In this document: one piece after another, positions 46,405 through 55,405 of the stretch
Layout of the letters: each line of letters opens with the position of its first letter
How positions within the stretch are numbered: the stretch's first letter is position 1
Assembly: GCA_964576515.1 (NCBI GenBank)
Contig: CAZNUW010000003.1
Span: 310,001-374,000 of the forward strand
DNA: 64,000 nt
Source of the DNA: SHVO01 sp964576515
Lineage (GTDB): Bacteria > Pseudomonadota > Alphaproteobacteria > Rhodospirillales > Rhodospirillaceae
Reading direction: 5' to 3'
Program-made: the position numbers and the translations under genes
The notes under the pieces: model-generated
What the model saw: the letters and a program-made list of their open reading frames with translations, nothing else
Told to the model about the DNA's origin: nothing
Databases searched by the model: none

Positions 46405-46446
46405 AACGGAAAAAAAAGGAGGGGCTTTTGGCCCCTCCTTTCGTGG
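46405..46446 (-). terminator. Intrinsic terminator after the TonB receptor gene
   Basis: On the minus strand, AAAGGAGGGGCC-AAAA-GCCCCTCCTTT stem (near 46417-46442) followed by TTTTTT, between the receptor stop and the NHL gene start. Read-through would be needed for a single transcript. Confidence 0.85.
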
Positions 46447-46458
46447 ACACTGGCTGTC

Positions 46459-49326
46459 TTACATTCTGAAGCGCAGGCCGGCGCGGAACACACGGCCGAG
46501 CGCGTCGTAAACGCCTTGGTTGGTCGAGATGGTGCCGTAGGCGCTGCCCGCCGGGCCGCCCGGAACAATGACGGGATCCTTATTCGCGAGGTTCTTGACG
46601 TTCAAGAACGTCTCGATATCCAGTCCGTCGTCGGCGTAGCTCGAGAGTTTGTAAGCGACGTTGGCGTCGAAATAGAGCGCACCGGCCAGCCGGTTGTTGT
46701 TGATGGTGCGGTTGCTGGCGGTGGAGACCGGGCAACCCGTCGTACACTCGATGTTCGAGTTCAAGATGGTGCCGGCGCTGACGCCGCGACCCGTCAGGGT
46801 GAAGGTGAACGGATCGTTCGCATAGGTCGCCGAGACGCGATAGCTCCAGCTCGGCGTTTCGTCCCCGTCGTTCTGTCCGGCCGTATCGGTCGGCGCGACG
46901 ATGCCGTCATCCTCATAGTTCTTGATGTAGTGAGAGGCCAGGAAACGCAGGGCGATGCTGCCGCCCATGTCCTCGTTGATGTCGGCCAAGTCGAAGCGGT
47001 AGCTGACGTCGAAGTCGACGCCGCGCGCTTCCTTGACAGCGAGGTTGAACGGCGAGATCGAGATGCGCGAGATGATCGGCGCGCCGCCCGGGCTGGTGCC
47101 GCGGGTGATGGCCGCGCAGTACTGCTGGTTCCCCTCGAAGCAGAAATCGACGATGTTCTGCGCGGAGACCGTGCCGATGGCGCCCTTGATGTCGATATTG
47201 AAGTAATCGACGGACGCCTGCAGCCCGGGGATAAAGCTGGGCGACACCACGACGCCGAGGCCAAGAGTCTTAGCCTTTTCCGGATCGAGCGCCAGGTTGC
47301 CGGTGTTAAAGCCGGTGTACTGGATCGACGCGTTGCCGTTGAAGGGATCGATGACGGTGTTGGTGTTCGACGTGCCCGCCGCGAACAGTTCCTGCAGGTT
47401 CGGCGCGCGGATGTCGCGGGAGTAGGTGGCCCGGAACCGGATGTCGGAGACCGGCGACCAGGTTGAACCCACCTTGTAGGTGGTCACGAAGCCGGAGGTC
47501 GAGTAGTCGGTGAAGCGCACGGCCGCGTTCAAATCGAGCTGCTGCGCGATGAGCGGGATCACGGTTTCGATGAAACCTTCGGTCACATTGTACTTACCGA
47601 AGCTGGGCAGGAAGTTGCCCACGAACCATCCGGAACGATAGGCGGGATCGACCGCGCCGGTGACTTTCTCGATCCGGTGCTCGGCCCCGAAGGCGAGCGA
47701 AACGGGGCCCGCCCACAGGTCGAACGGCTCGCCGGAGATCGAGAACGCCCCAACATCTTGGGCGAAGCGCTGATTGCGATACGGATCGTCGATGAGATAG
47801 TCGAGCGCGGCCTGGCTGTTCACGCCGGTGCCCATGCGGTTGAACGGCACGCACGACGGATCGTCGTTCGTGGCGCTGGCGTCGGCGTTGATGCGGCAGA
47901 CGATGGTGCCGTTGGGGCCGCGGATAGCGTCCGACGCGGCCGCAAGACGCGCGTTGTTGGTGATGTCCACCACGCTTTCATGGGTGCGGGTAATGCCCTT
48001 CTGATAGTAGGCGTCCCACGTCCAGGTGGTGTCCATCGCCTCGGTGTCGCCGTTGAGGCCGACCACATAACGCGTGGTGTAGCGGCGGTTGTCGGTGCGG
48101 CGCAGCGGCAGATCGCCGTTCATGCTGCCCATATTGAACTGCGTGATGCCGCGTGCGACGAGCTGCGTACGGACCGCTTCCGGGATGAAGGCGTTATCCG
48201 CGCGGATGATGATGTTGGCCTGATTGAACTGATAGCCCACCACCCCGTCAGAGTCGGTGTAATTCCAGGAGAACTGGGCGAACGCCTCGACGTTATCGGT
48301 GATGTCGTACCCGACGCGCGTAAACACACCCTCGCGGTGTTCCTCGGGGTCCAGCGCTTGGACGTTGTTGAACTGATTGGATTTCCAATCGCCGCCGATC
48401 ATCCAGGGGTCGCGGCGCGCTGAGCCGTAGTTAAATTGATAAGGCGCGCCACCGGGTCCAAAGGCCGTGCCGGCCAGAGCCGTGTTGGTGATGATGCCGC
48501 CGATGGTCGCCTGGCTAAGAGCCGCGCCGCAGACATTAAGGCGTTCCGGCGCCCCGTTGTTCGCGGTATGAGCGGGATTGATAATCTGATAGCAGCCCTG
48601 ATTGTTCCAGTCGCGGTTGGACGGGACCTCCTTGATGCCGCTACGGTCGGCGATCTCGCCGCTAAAGATGATGTGCCCGCGATCATTGGCGAACGGCGTT
48701 CCGCCCGCGAGCGAGACCTTCCAGTTTCCGCCGTCCCCATAGGTCGTCAGACCGCCTTCGACCGAGGCTTTGAGGCCGGTGAAATCCTTATCGAGGATGA
48801 AGTTGACCACGCCGGACACGGCGTCGGAACCGTAGGCCGCTGATGCGCCGCCCGTGACCACGTCCACGCGCTCGACCAGCATCTGCGGGAAGTTGTTCAC
48901 GTCCACGATGCTGTTGAGGGTCGAGGGAACCGAACGCTGACCGTCGACGAGCACGAGCGTGCGGTTCGATCCAAGGGCGCGCAGGTTGATGCTGTTGACC
49001 CCGGCGGTGCCGGAGCTCGCGCTGGTGGACGAGCCTTGCGGCGACGTTGAGTTGGACACCGACGGAAGATCGTTGACGAAGTCGGCGAGGTTTTCCGCCG
49101 GAGACTGGAGCAGTTCTTCGATACCGACGACCGTGAGCGGCGTCGGCGCCTGATAACCGTCGCGCACGACGCGCGTACCGGTCACAACGATTTCATCAAC
49201 GGCGGCGGCCTGTGGTTGCGCCTGTGCAAAGACCGGCGTCGCGGCGGTGGACATCAAAAGGGCCGTCGCACTCGCCGTCGATACGAGAACGCGGCGGCGT
49301 GTCGTCATCTTAGAACCTGTCAGCAT
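46459..49326 (-). CDS. TonB-dependent outer membrane receptor
   Basis: A 955-residue receptor. A signal peptide (to the AQA near residue 35) precedes a TonB-box-like DEIVVTGTR and the plug domain: VDGQRSVPSTLNSI, the NFPQMLVERVDVVTGGASAA region, and YGSDAVSGVVNFILDKDF. The barrel has RATYSRDIRAPNLQELFAAG and ends RVFRAGLRFRM. The size and plug resemble the Caulobacter/sphingomonad receptors for diverse large ligands; the ligand is not deducible. ATG at 49326 follows GGGGGAG; MTTRRR at 49308 is an alternative. Confidence 0.92.
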   Translation of the reverse strand: MLTGSKMTTRRRVLVSTASATALLMSTAATPVFAQAQPQAAAVDEIVVTGTRVVRDGYQAPTPLTVVGIEELLQSPAENLADFVNDLPSVSNSTSPQGSSTSASSGTAGVNSINLRALGSNRTLVLVDGQRSVPSTLNSIVDVNNFPQMLVERVDVVTGGASAAYGSDAVSGVVNFILDKDFTGLKASVEGGLTTYGDGGNWKVSLAGGTPFANDRGHIIFSGEIADRSGIKEVPSNRDWNNQGCYQIINPAHTANNGAPERLNVCGAALSQATIGGIITNTALAGTAFGPGGAPYQFNYGSARRDPWMIGGDWKSNQFNNVQALDPEEHREGVFTRVGYDITDNVEAFAQFSWNYTDSDGVVGYQFNQANIIIRADNAFIPEAVRTQLVARGITQFNMGSMNGDLPLRRTDNRRYTTRYVVGLNGDTEAMDTTWTWDAYYQKGITRTHESVVDITNNARLAAASDAIRGPNGTIVCRINADASATNDDPSCVPFNRMGTGVNSQAALDYLIDDPYRNQRFAQDVGAFSISGEPFDLWAGPVSLAFGAEHRIEKVTGAVDPAYRSGWFVGNFLPSFGKYNVTEGFIETVIPLIAQQLDLNAAVRFTDYSTSGFVTTYKVGSTWSPVSDIRFRATYSRDIRAPNLQELFAAGTSNTNTVIDPFNGNASIQYTGFNTGNLALDPEKAKTLGLGVVVSPSFIPGLQASVDYFNIDIKGAIGTVSAQNIVDFCFEGNQQYCAAITRGTSPGGAPIISRISISPFNLAVKEARGVDFDVSYRFDLADINEDMGGSIALRFLASHYIKNYEDDGIVAPTDTAGQNDGDETPSWSYRVSATYANDPFTFTLTGRGVSAGTILNSNIECTTGCPVSTASNRTINNNRLAGALYFDANVAYKLSSYADDGLDIETFLNVKNLANKDPVIVPGGPAGSAYGTISTNQGVYDALGRVFRAGLRFRM

Positions 49327-49539
49327 AACTCCCCCTCATTTTGGTAATGAAAACCAAGCGACCTTGACGCGCGCCCAACCCCGTTACGGGAGCGCGACCG
49401 GCCAGTATCCTAGTGCAAACAGACGCCCTGGCGGCTTCGATGTTGGCTCATGTGCCCCGGACTCCGTCTTTTCGCGCGAAGCGTTGCCGGACGGACACAA
49501 AGCGTTAACATCCCTTCCCCCCGGCTGGTTCAGAAAAAC

Positions 49540-50925
49540 TTACGGATGCGCGATGGCCCACACCAGCGTCGCGACGCCGTCCATGGGCGTGCCGACGTTA
49601 ACGATCTTTTTCGGGTCGAACGAAAGTTCCATGTCGTAGGTGTCGTGACCCAGCATGTCGCCGGGCTTCTTGTCGCCGGCGAAGGTGTAAAGCGCGTAGC
49701 CCATATAGGCCCACTGCTTCTTCCCGTCGTCGCGCGTATAGACGGTCCAGTAGCCCTGCGACTGCGCATCGTCCGGCGCGAGGTACGGGGCCCACTGATC
49801 GCATTTGTCGCCGCAGCGCGACTTCACGCCGATATCGCGGCCGACGGCCGGACGATGCGGCTGGCCGCGATGCAGGCTGTGCCCGCCGCCCGACTGATAG
49901 ATGTGACCGTCGCGCTTATAGAGCGTCTGGCCGGTGGAGGTGGCCCATACGTAACCCTGACCCAGGGTCGGCTGCACCTTCACGCCGTCGGGCAGGAAGT
50001 GACGCTGCACGGTGGCCACCTTCCAGCGCGCGTCGGCGCCCATCCCGTAAGCGTCGCCGTACTTCTGATCGTCGTCGTAGGTGTAAAGGCCTTTCCCCTT
50101 ATACGCCCATTGGGAGGTGCCGTCGTTGCGCGCGATGATCGAGAAATCGCCGATGGGGAAACCGATCGCCGGGGCGGGCAGCGGCGCCCAGCCGGTGGCG
50201 GACAATTTCTGCTCGTCCTTCGCGTTGCCGTCGAACACATAGAGCGTGTGACGGCGATGATCGACAAGACCCAGCGCCGAGGATTCCAGAATTTCTTCGA
50301 TCTGCACGCCGTTCGGCACCGCGCCGAACTGCTCGCGCGCCGGAACCAACAGGGCGGGCGTCCAGTTCTCCGGCATCGGCTTATCCTTGCCGCCCGCGCG
50401 GCTGCCCGAGCCACGGATCCCGCCGCCGACCATTTTGCCCGAACCGTCCATGCGGCGGGCGCCGAAACGCGCGGCGCTGTTACCGGCCACCGAGCCCGGA
50501 TCGACGTCCTCTATATATGTGTAAAGCGGGCGGCCCTGCAGCGCCCACTGCTTCGTGCCGTCATCGCGATTGATGATGGTCCAGTCGCCGAACGCGGCGA
50601 CGCCGGCCAGCGGCGCGACAGGCTTGAACTGCGCCGTGCATTCGCCCGCGCAGTTCGACTTGCCCGGCGCATCGAGTTTGTAGGTGTAGATGGTCATGCC
50701 GCGCAGATCGGTGTAGGCGACCTCGTCGCGATAGACCACCGAAGCGGTTTCCTTGCCGAGATCCCATCCCTGGCCACGGCCGAGCGCCTGCAGCGTGATG
50801 CCGGGCGGCGTGCTGTAAACCGCTTGTTTGGCCGCGGTCCGCTCGGCGGCCTGCGCCGACAGACCCGCAAGCGCGGCCCCCGCCGTCAACGCCGCAAGCC
50901 GGATCGCATTCTTATACTGACTCAT
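49540..50925 (-). CDS. Exported protein with several secreted-repeat (PF03640-type) units
   Basis: A 461-residue protein with signal peptide (to about residue 27). About three or four repeats each have GMTIYTYKLDAPGKSNCAGE, then FKPV and DWTIINRDDGTKQWALQGRP, with later copies at DFSIIARNDGTSQWAYKGKG and YWTVYTRDDGKKQWAYMGYA. Cys pairs of the form CxxxC occur (SNCAGECT; SRCGDKCD). This is the secreted repeat family of unknown function (found beside electron transfer and copper proteins). It is 23 bases downstream of the DUF1552 gene. Confidence 0.82.
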   Translation of the reverse strand: MSQYKNAIRLAALTAGAALAGLSAQAAERTAAKQAVYSTPPGITLQALGRGQGWDLGKETASVVYRDEVAYTDLRGMTIYTYKLDAPGKSNCAGECTAQFKPVAPLAGVAAFGDWTIINRDDGTKQWALQGRPLYTYIEDVDPGSVAGNSAARFGARRMDGSGKMVGGGIRGSGSRAGGKDKPMPENWTPALLVPAREQFGAVPNGVQIEEILESSALGLVDHRRHTLYVFDGNAKDEQKLSATGWAPLPAPAIGFPIGDFSIIARNDGTSQWAYKGKGLYTYDDDQKYGDAYGMGADARWKVATVQRHFLPDGVKVQPTLGQGYVWATSTGQTLYKRDGHIYQSGGGHSLHRGQPHRPAVGRDIGVKSRCGDKCDQWAPYLAPDDAQSQGYWTVYTRDDGKKQWAYMGYALYTFAGDKKPGDMLGHDTYDMELSFDPKKIVNVGTPMDGVATLVWAIAHP

Positions 50926-50948
50926 AACCGCTCTCCCTCATTCCCCGG

Positions 50949-52274
50949 TTAGGCCAAAATCTCGGTCACAGGTTTTGTCGTCTGGTTCGAAAGCGCGCCC
51001 CAAGTGCTGACCGGCACGCCGAAGCCCTGCATCACCGTCAGTCCCATGCGCGTCGCCGGATCGCCCGAGAACGGCAAGTGCAGGCCCGTCTTGAAGCGTC
51101 CACCGGCGTTGCCCACGGTGATCACGGGCAGGTTGTCCATCGTATGCGTGCGCGCGTACCCATGGTCCGTCTGCCACAGGATCAACGTGCGATCGAGCAC
51201 GCTGCCGGCGCCTTCCTTCTGGTTCTCCAGCGTGTGAACGAAGTTCGCGAACACATCGTTGGCCCACAGGATGAACCACGTCACTTCCTTCTGATACCCG
51301 AGCGTTTCGTCGATCGGCTCTTCGTGGGTATAGCCGTGCCACTGATTGGTCGACCCCGGTTTGCGCGACCCTTGGGTGTTCATCAGGACATTGAACACGC
51401 GCGTCTGGCCGCAGGCCGCTGCGTGCGCGAGCAGAGTCGAGAAAATCTTGGTGTTGGCCGAGACCTGTTCGACTTCCTCGCCGGGTTCGATTTCCTGCGC
51501 GGCGTTCGGCGTGCTGCACGCCGGCAACGGCGCGGGTTTTTCCAGCTTCATCGCCAGTTGGTTTTCGATCTGGCGCACGGACGTGAAATATTCGTCCAGG
51601 CGCGCGCGGTCGGCGGCGCCGAGCTTGTTCATGATCTGTTGGCGCTGCTCGGCGACGGCCGACAGCACGCTTTGCTTCGCCATGACCTTTGCATCGGGTT
51701 TGAATTCGCTGGCGTTGGGATCCTGGAATTCCGGTCCGAAGATGCGTTTGTACAGCGAGTCCGGCGACACTTCCGACGGATTGACGCCCGCGCCCGCGCG
51801 CTTGGAATAGCTTTGGCGGCTGCCGGTCAGCGAGACCTCGATGGAGCGGAAACGCGTGCGCGTCCCGATAACGTCGGCGATAACGCTGTCCACCGACGGA
51901 CCGCTTTCACGGCCGATGGGAATGGCGCCGAGGGTCGCGATCTGCGCGCCGGTGCGATGCGTCTCCACCGGACGGCCGTCGAGGAAATAGTTCGCGCCGC
52001 TGATCAGGTTCATGCGGTGGCGGAACGGATCGAACGCCTTGAGCTCGATATTGTTCGTATAACCCGCGCCGACCTTTTCAGGGATCCAGCGGCCGGGATT
52101 GAAACCGAGATACTGGAACCATGTGCCGAATACATTCGGAAGCGCCTGGCCGGTCTGGGCGAGCGCGGTGCCGTTCGTGTTCAGGAAACAGTCCAGAAAC
52201 GGCAGGCCGACCGTGACGGCGGCGCCGGCCAATGTCCCTTTGAGGACGTTTCTGCGGCTTGCAAGGTTGGTCAT
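50949..52274 (-). CDS. DUF1552-family exported protein
   Basis: A 441-residue protein beginning with a Tat-type signal (LASRRNVLKGTLAGAAVTVG). It has features of the DUF1552 (PF07586) family: the LGFNPGRWIPEK stretch, SVDSVIADVIGTRTRFRSIE, and the FSTLLAHAAACGQTRVFNVL segment with a WHGYTHEEP and LWQTDHGYARTHTMDNLP near the end, a sulfatase/phosphatase-like clan. Function unknown. The start ATG at 52274 has an AGGAGAAA site. Sits directly after the DUF1592 gene, its usual partner in other bacteria. Confidence 0.85.
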   Translation of the reverse strand: MTNLASRRNVLKGTLAGAAVTVGLPFLDCFLNTNGTALAQTGQALPNVFGTWFQYLGFNPGRWIPEKVGAGYTNNIELKAFDPFRHRMNLISGANYFLDGRPVETHRTGAQIATLGAIPIGRESGPSVDSVIADVIGTRTRFRSIEVSLTGSRQSYSKRAGAGVNPSEVSPDSLYKRIFGPEFQDPNASEFKPDAKVMAKQSVLSAVAEQRQQIMNKLGAADRARLDEYFTSVRQIENQLAMKLEKPAPLPACSTPNAAQEIEPGEEVEQVSANTKIFSTLLAHAAACGQTRVFNVLMNTQGSRKPGSTNQWHGYTHEEPIDETLGYQKEVTWFILWANDVFANFVHTLENQKEGAGSVLDRTLILWQTDHGYARTHTMDNLPVITVGNAGGRFKTGLHLPFSGDPATRMGLTVMQGFGVPVSTWGALSNQTTKPVTEILA

Positions 52275-52306
52275 CGTCTTTCTCCTGCGCTTAAGCGTCG
52301 CACGGG

Positions 52307-54001
52307 TTATTCGGCGGACGCAGTCTGCGTCGCAAGCGGCGCAGTGCGGTAAAACTCGGGGCTCGTCGCGATCGTCTTCATCAAGTCGGGCACGATGTAT
52401 CCACCCGCGGCGAAGCCGGTCTTCAGCTCGGCGATCCACGGCGTTTCGCCTTTCGCGGGCTTGCGCTGCAAGGCGTAGGCGCTCAGGCGGTCGACGAGGC
52501 ACGCGGGCACGGACGCGTTGGTCCGGAGCGCGGCGCCCAGCTCGGCGGGCGTGGTGAAGGGCTTGCCGTCGAGACTGCCGCTGGCGTCGATCTTCTCGCC
52601 GTTTTCTTCCGTGCGGTAAGCGCCTGAGCCGTCGAAGTTCTCGAGCGCAAGGCCCATGGGGTCGGTGATCTTATGGCAGCCCGCGCACACCGGGTTTTGC
52701 ACATGCGCGGAGATGCGCGCGCGCGCCGTCTTGTAGATGTTGGTGTCGTTCACCAGCGTGAAGTCGACGTTGGCGGGGGGTGCCGGCACCTTCTGGCACA
52801 ACAGGACCTCACGAATCGCCTTGCCGCGCGTGGTGGCCGAGCTGCGGTTCGCGGGCGAATGCAGCGCCGAAAAACTCGCATGGGTGAGGATGCCGCCGCG
52901 CGGATCGTCGGCCGCGAACTCATACGGTTGCCACGGATCGATCGCGCCGTTCGGACGGTCGTTGACCACCGGCACACGATAGATCGCGCCCAAGGACGGC
53001 GTCAGGAACGTCTTCTTGGTGGTGAAGATGTCGCGGTAGTCGCCGCGATTGGTCACCAGAAGATCGACCAGCGTGCGCATCGTCTGTTCCTGCGCGTCGC
53101 GGGCTTCCTGACGGCTGAACATCGGATAGATCAGGTTGTCTTTGCGCAGCCCTTCAAAATCGTCGAAGTGGAACATGTCGGCGAAGAAGGCGCGCACGCC
53201 CGCTTCAAGCCGGGGGCTGTCCATCATGCGCGCGACCTGCCGCTCCAGCCCCTTGGCCGTATTGAGTTCGCCTTTCTGCGCGGCGTTCAGAAGCTGGATA
53301 TCGGGACCGGCGTTCCACAGGAAGAAGCTGAGCTTGCTCGCCTTGGAATAGGCGTCTAATTCCAATTGGCCGTCGGCGGTTTTCATCACCGCCGGCGCGC
53401 GGAACAGGAACTGCGGCGAGGACAGCATCGCCGACAGGCTCATAGCGAGACCTTCGTAGAAGTTCGTCGTCTGGCGCGCGGCGACATTGGCCGCGGACAC
53501 ATAGGCGGTCACCTCGCCGTCGGTCATCGGACGCCGGAACAACATGCGCCCCACAGGGCCGAGAAAGGCTTTCGCACAAGCGTCGTCCGGCGCGGTCTCC
53601 GCCGCCGGCTTGCACGGAATCATCATCGCGCGGTTCTTTTTATCCAAAACAACCTGCGCCGCGATGTTGTCGGCCATGGTGTCGTACTGTTCCATGCCCG
53701 CGGGCGTCACGCCCACGCTGGCCGAGCCGATCGCGAGCAGGCCTTCGATGCGCATATCCGGCTCGAAACGCCCGCCGAGATCGATGGTTGGACCGAAGAT
53801 GTCAGACACGGTCGCGCGGTATTGCGCCGGCGTGAGGCGCGGCGCGGCGGCCGGCGACGGCACAAAATCCGCGGCGACGCTTGACGATGCGGCCGGCGAC
53901 GCACTGGACACGGTATCCGTCGCGGGTGCGCAGGACGCGAGCACCGCGGCGACGCAACTCGCGGACAGGGCGTTCAAGAGGGAGCGTTTCGTCACGTTCA
54001 T
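52307..54001 (-). CDS. DUF1592/DUF1588/DUF1585-family exported lipoprotein with a c-type heme motif
   Basis: A 564-residue protein. Signal peptide with lipobox-like VLASC near residue 25 suggests a lipoprotein. Blocks in order: DUF1587-like LTPAQYRATVSDIFG, DUF1595-like FLGPVGRMLFRRPMTDGEV, DUF1592-like LDAYSKASKLSFFLWNAGPD, DUF1588 GGILTHASFSALHSPANRSS and PVCAGCHKITDPMG (CxxCH, probable heme c), and DUF1585-like CLVDRLSAYALQRKP. Start ATG at 54001 has GGAA nine bases upstream; ATG at 54019 is less well placed. Confidence 0.85.
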   Translation of the reverse strand: MNVTKRSLLNALSASCVAAVLASCAPATDTVSSASPAASSSVAADFVPSPAAAPRLTPAQYRATVSDIFGPTIDLGGRFEPDMRIEGLLAIGSASVGVTPAGMEQYDTMADNIAAQVVLDKKNRAMMIPCKPAAETAPDDACAKAFLGPVGRMLFRRPMTDGEVTAYVSAANVAARQTTNFYEGLAMSLSAMLSSPQFLFRAPAVMKTADGQLELDAYSKASKLSFFLWNAGPDIQLLNAAQKGELNTAKGLERQVARMMDSPRLEAGVRAFFADMFHFDDFEGLRKDNLIYPMFSRQEARDAQEQTMRTLVDLLVTNRGDYRDIFTTKKTFLTPSLGAIYRVPVVNDRPNGAIDPWQPYEFAADDPRGGILTHASFSALHSPANRSSATTRGKAIREVLLCQKVPAPPANVDFTLVNDTNIYKTARARISAHVQNPVCAGCHKITDPMGLALENFDGSGAYRTEENGEKIDASGSLDGKPFTTPAELGAALRTNASVPACLVDRLSAYALQRKPAKGETPWIAELKTGFAAGGYIVPDLMKTIATSPEFYRTAPLATQTASAE

Positions 54002-54028
54002 TGCAAACATTTCCGTCATGCGTTCCAG

Positions 54029-55162
54029 CTATTTCACTTCGGCGCTCTGATAGCGCTGTTGCGGCGCGTCCACCACGAACGCCGGCACCGCGGTGATGCG
54101 GTACGCCGTCGAGATCGACATGTTCTGACCCGTGACCGGGTCCGGATCGGCGTCGGCCGCCTTCTTCATCGCCCAGTACAAACCGGGCCGGTCGCCGACG
54201 ATGCCGTTATGCGAGAAGGCGAAATAGATTTCGGTCCACGGCTGATAACCGCCGAGCAAGCCATCCAGCGTGTCGCCCTTCAGCATGGCGAGCCGCATGT
54301 GGGTGTTCTTGAGATTGAGGACGGGCGAGGACAGCGCGTTCCACAAGATGCTGAGCGGCTTGTGCTCGGTGATGGTCAGGACGCCGTCCTTGATTTCACC
54401 CTTGAATTCGTTGTGCGAGCGGGGGTCCGGATCGACGCGGTAGGTCATGAAATGACGCGGGCTGCCGTCGAGGTTCGACTTCAGGTATTCCAGCGCGCGT
54501 GTGAGGCGCAAGGTGACCGGCCCGTCCTTGTCGAGATCCTCACCCGAAATCGTAAGGAGCCATGCGGGCTGGGAATCCTTCAACTGCACCCAGATCCATT
54601 CGCCGTAAGCCGAGGGCGCATCCCAGCTGCCGCGGAAATTCTGGTTGCAGCCGATGGCGCGGGACAACATGTGATCGACGCCCTTCTCACCCGAGCGCGG
54701 ATCGGTGAAGGACGTCTCGCCGTCCTTGCCGTCGAGATTGAAGCCGTAGCCGACCTTCGAGGTCATGAGCTTGAGGCCCGGATCCTGCGTCGCTTCGGGG
54801 TGCGTATAGGCGTTCACCTGCTGGCCGTCGATCACGGCGCGGGCGTTCACGATGGCGTTGATGCGTTCCTCGCCCTCGCCGCCTTTGGCCCATTCGGCCA
54901 TCATCGCCTTCACTTCGTCGGGCTTGTAGCCCAGCTTCTCGAGGATGACGGCGTTCTGGCCGGCCTGATCGTCCGGGTTCACGCCGCCCGGGCAGTCGCC
55001 GTCGCGCGAATTGAACTGCTGCGAGAAATAGCTGACCACATAACTGCGCGATTCCACCGCGTTGGCCGCGCCGGCCTGCGCCACCAAAGCGGCGCCCGCC
55101 GCCCCGGCCGCAAATGCCAACCGCGCCGCCGTCAACCGGCAGGGAAACGTTCTGAACTCCAC
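54029..55162 (-). CDS. Exported protein of unknown function, first gene of the DUF1592/DUF1552 cluster
   Basis: A 377-residue protein with a signal peptide (after FRTFPCRLTAARLAFAAG, ending at ANA). The start is GTG at 55162 with a strong GGAGGAGCG upstream. Residues 60-80 contain DGDCPGGVNPDD, and a later stretch reads GCNQNFRGSWDAPSAYGEWI. It has several Asp/Asn-rich turns and the HMLSRAIGCNQNF segment, suggesting an exported enzyme or binding protein. I recognise no family. It begins a tightly packed minus-strand cluster with DUF1592 27 bases later. Confidence 0.75.
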   Translation of the reverse strand: MEFRTFPCRLTAARLAFAAGAAGAALVAQAGAANAVESRSYVVSYFSQQFNSRDGDCPGGVNPDDQAGQNAVILEKLGYKPDEVKAMMAEWAKGGEGEERINAIVNARAVIDGQQVNAYTHPEATQDPGLKLMTSKVGYGFNLDGKDGETSFTDPRSGEKGVDHMLSRAIGCNQNFRGSWDAPSAYGEWIWVQLKDSQPAWLLTISGEDLDKDGPVTLRLTRALEYLKSNLDGSPRHFMTYRVDPDPRSHNEFKGEIKDGVLTITEHKPLSILWNALSSPVLNLKNTHMRLAMLKGDTLDGLLGGYQPWTEIYFAFSHNGIVGDRPGLYWAMKKAADADPDPVTGQNMSISTAYRITAVPAFVVDAPQQRYQSAEVK

Positions 55163-55345
55163 GCGCTCCTCCACAAAACACGGGCAACCGCCGTCCACGG
55201 GATTCGTCTCCCGCGGGCGCGGCATCGCACTCAGGTACGTACTATAGATGATTGTATCACCCGAACCCCGCTATCGTATTTCAGATTTGTAACACGACCC
55301 ACGCCCGCTTCGCACACCGTGCGGCGCACCCTGTCAATGCTGCGT

Positions 55346-55382
55346 CGCAAAAAAGAGGGCCCGCGACGGGGCCCTCTTCACA
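55346..55382 (-). terminator. Intrinsic terminator after the exported methyltransferase gene
   Basis: 10-bp stem AAGAGGGCCC (55353-55362) and GGGCCCTCTT (55369-55378) with a 6-base loop, then TTTT on the minus strand. Confidence 0.85.
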
Positions 55383-55405
55383 GATAGCATTTGTGATTCA
55401 GTTGG

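Noticed and set aside
46459..49326. Assigning a specific ligand (siderophore, vitamin B12, sugar) to the TonB receptor
   Set aside because: The plug and barrel give no reliable ligand signature; no biosynthesis or uptake genes for such ligands are beside it.
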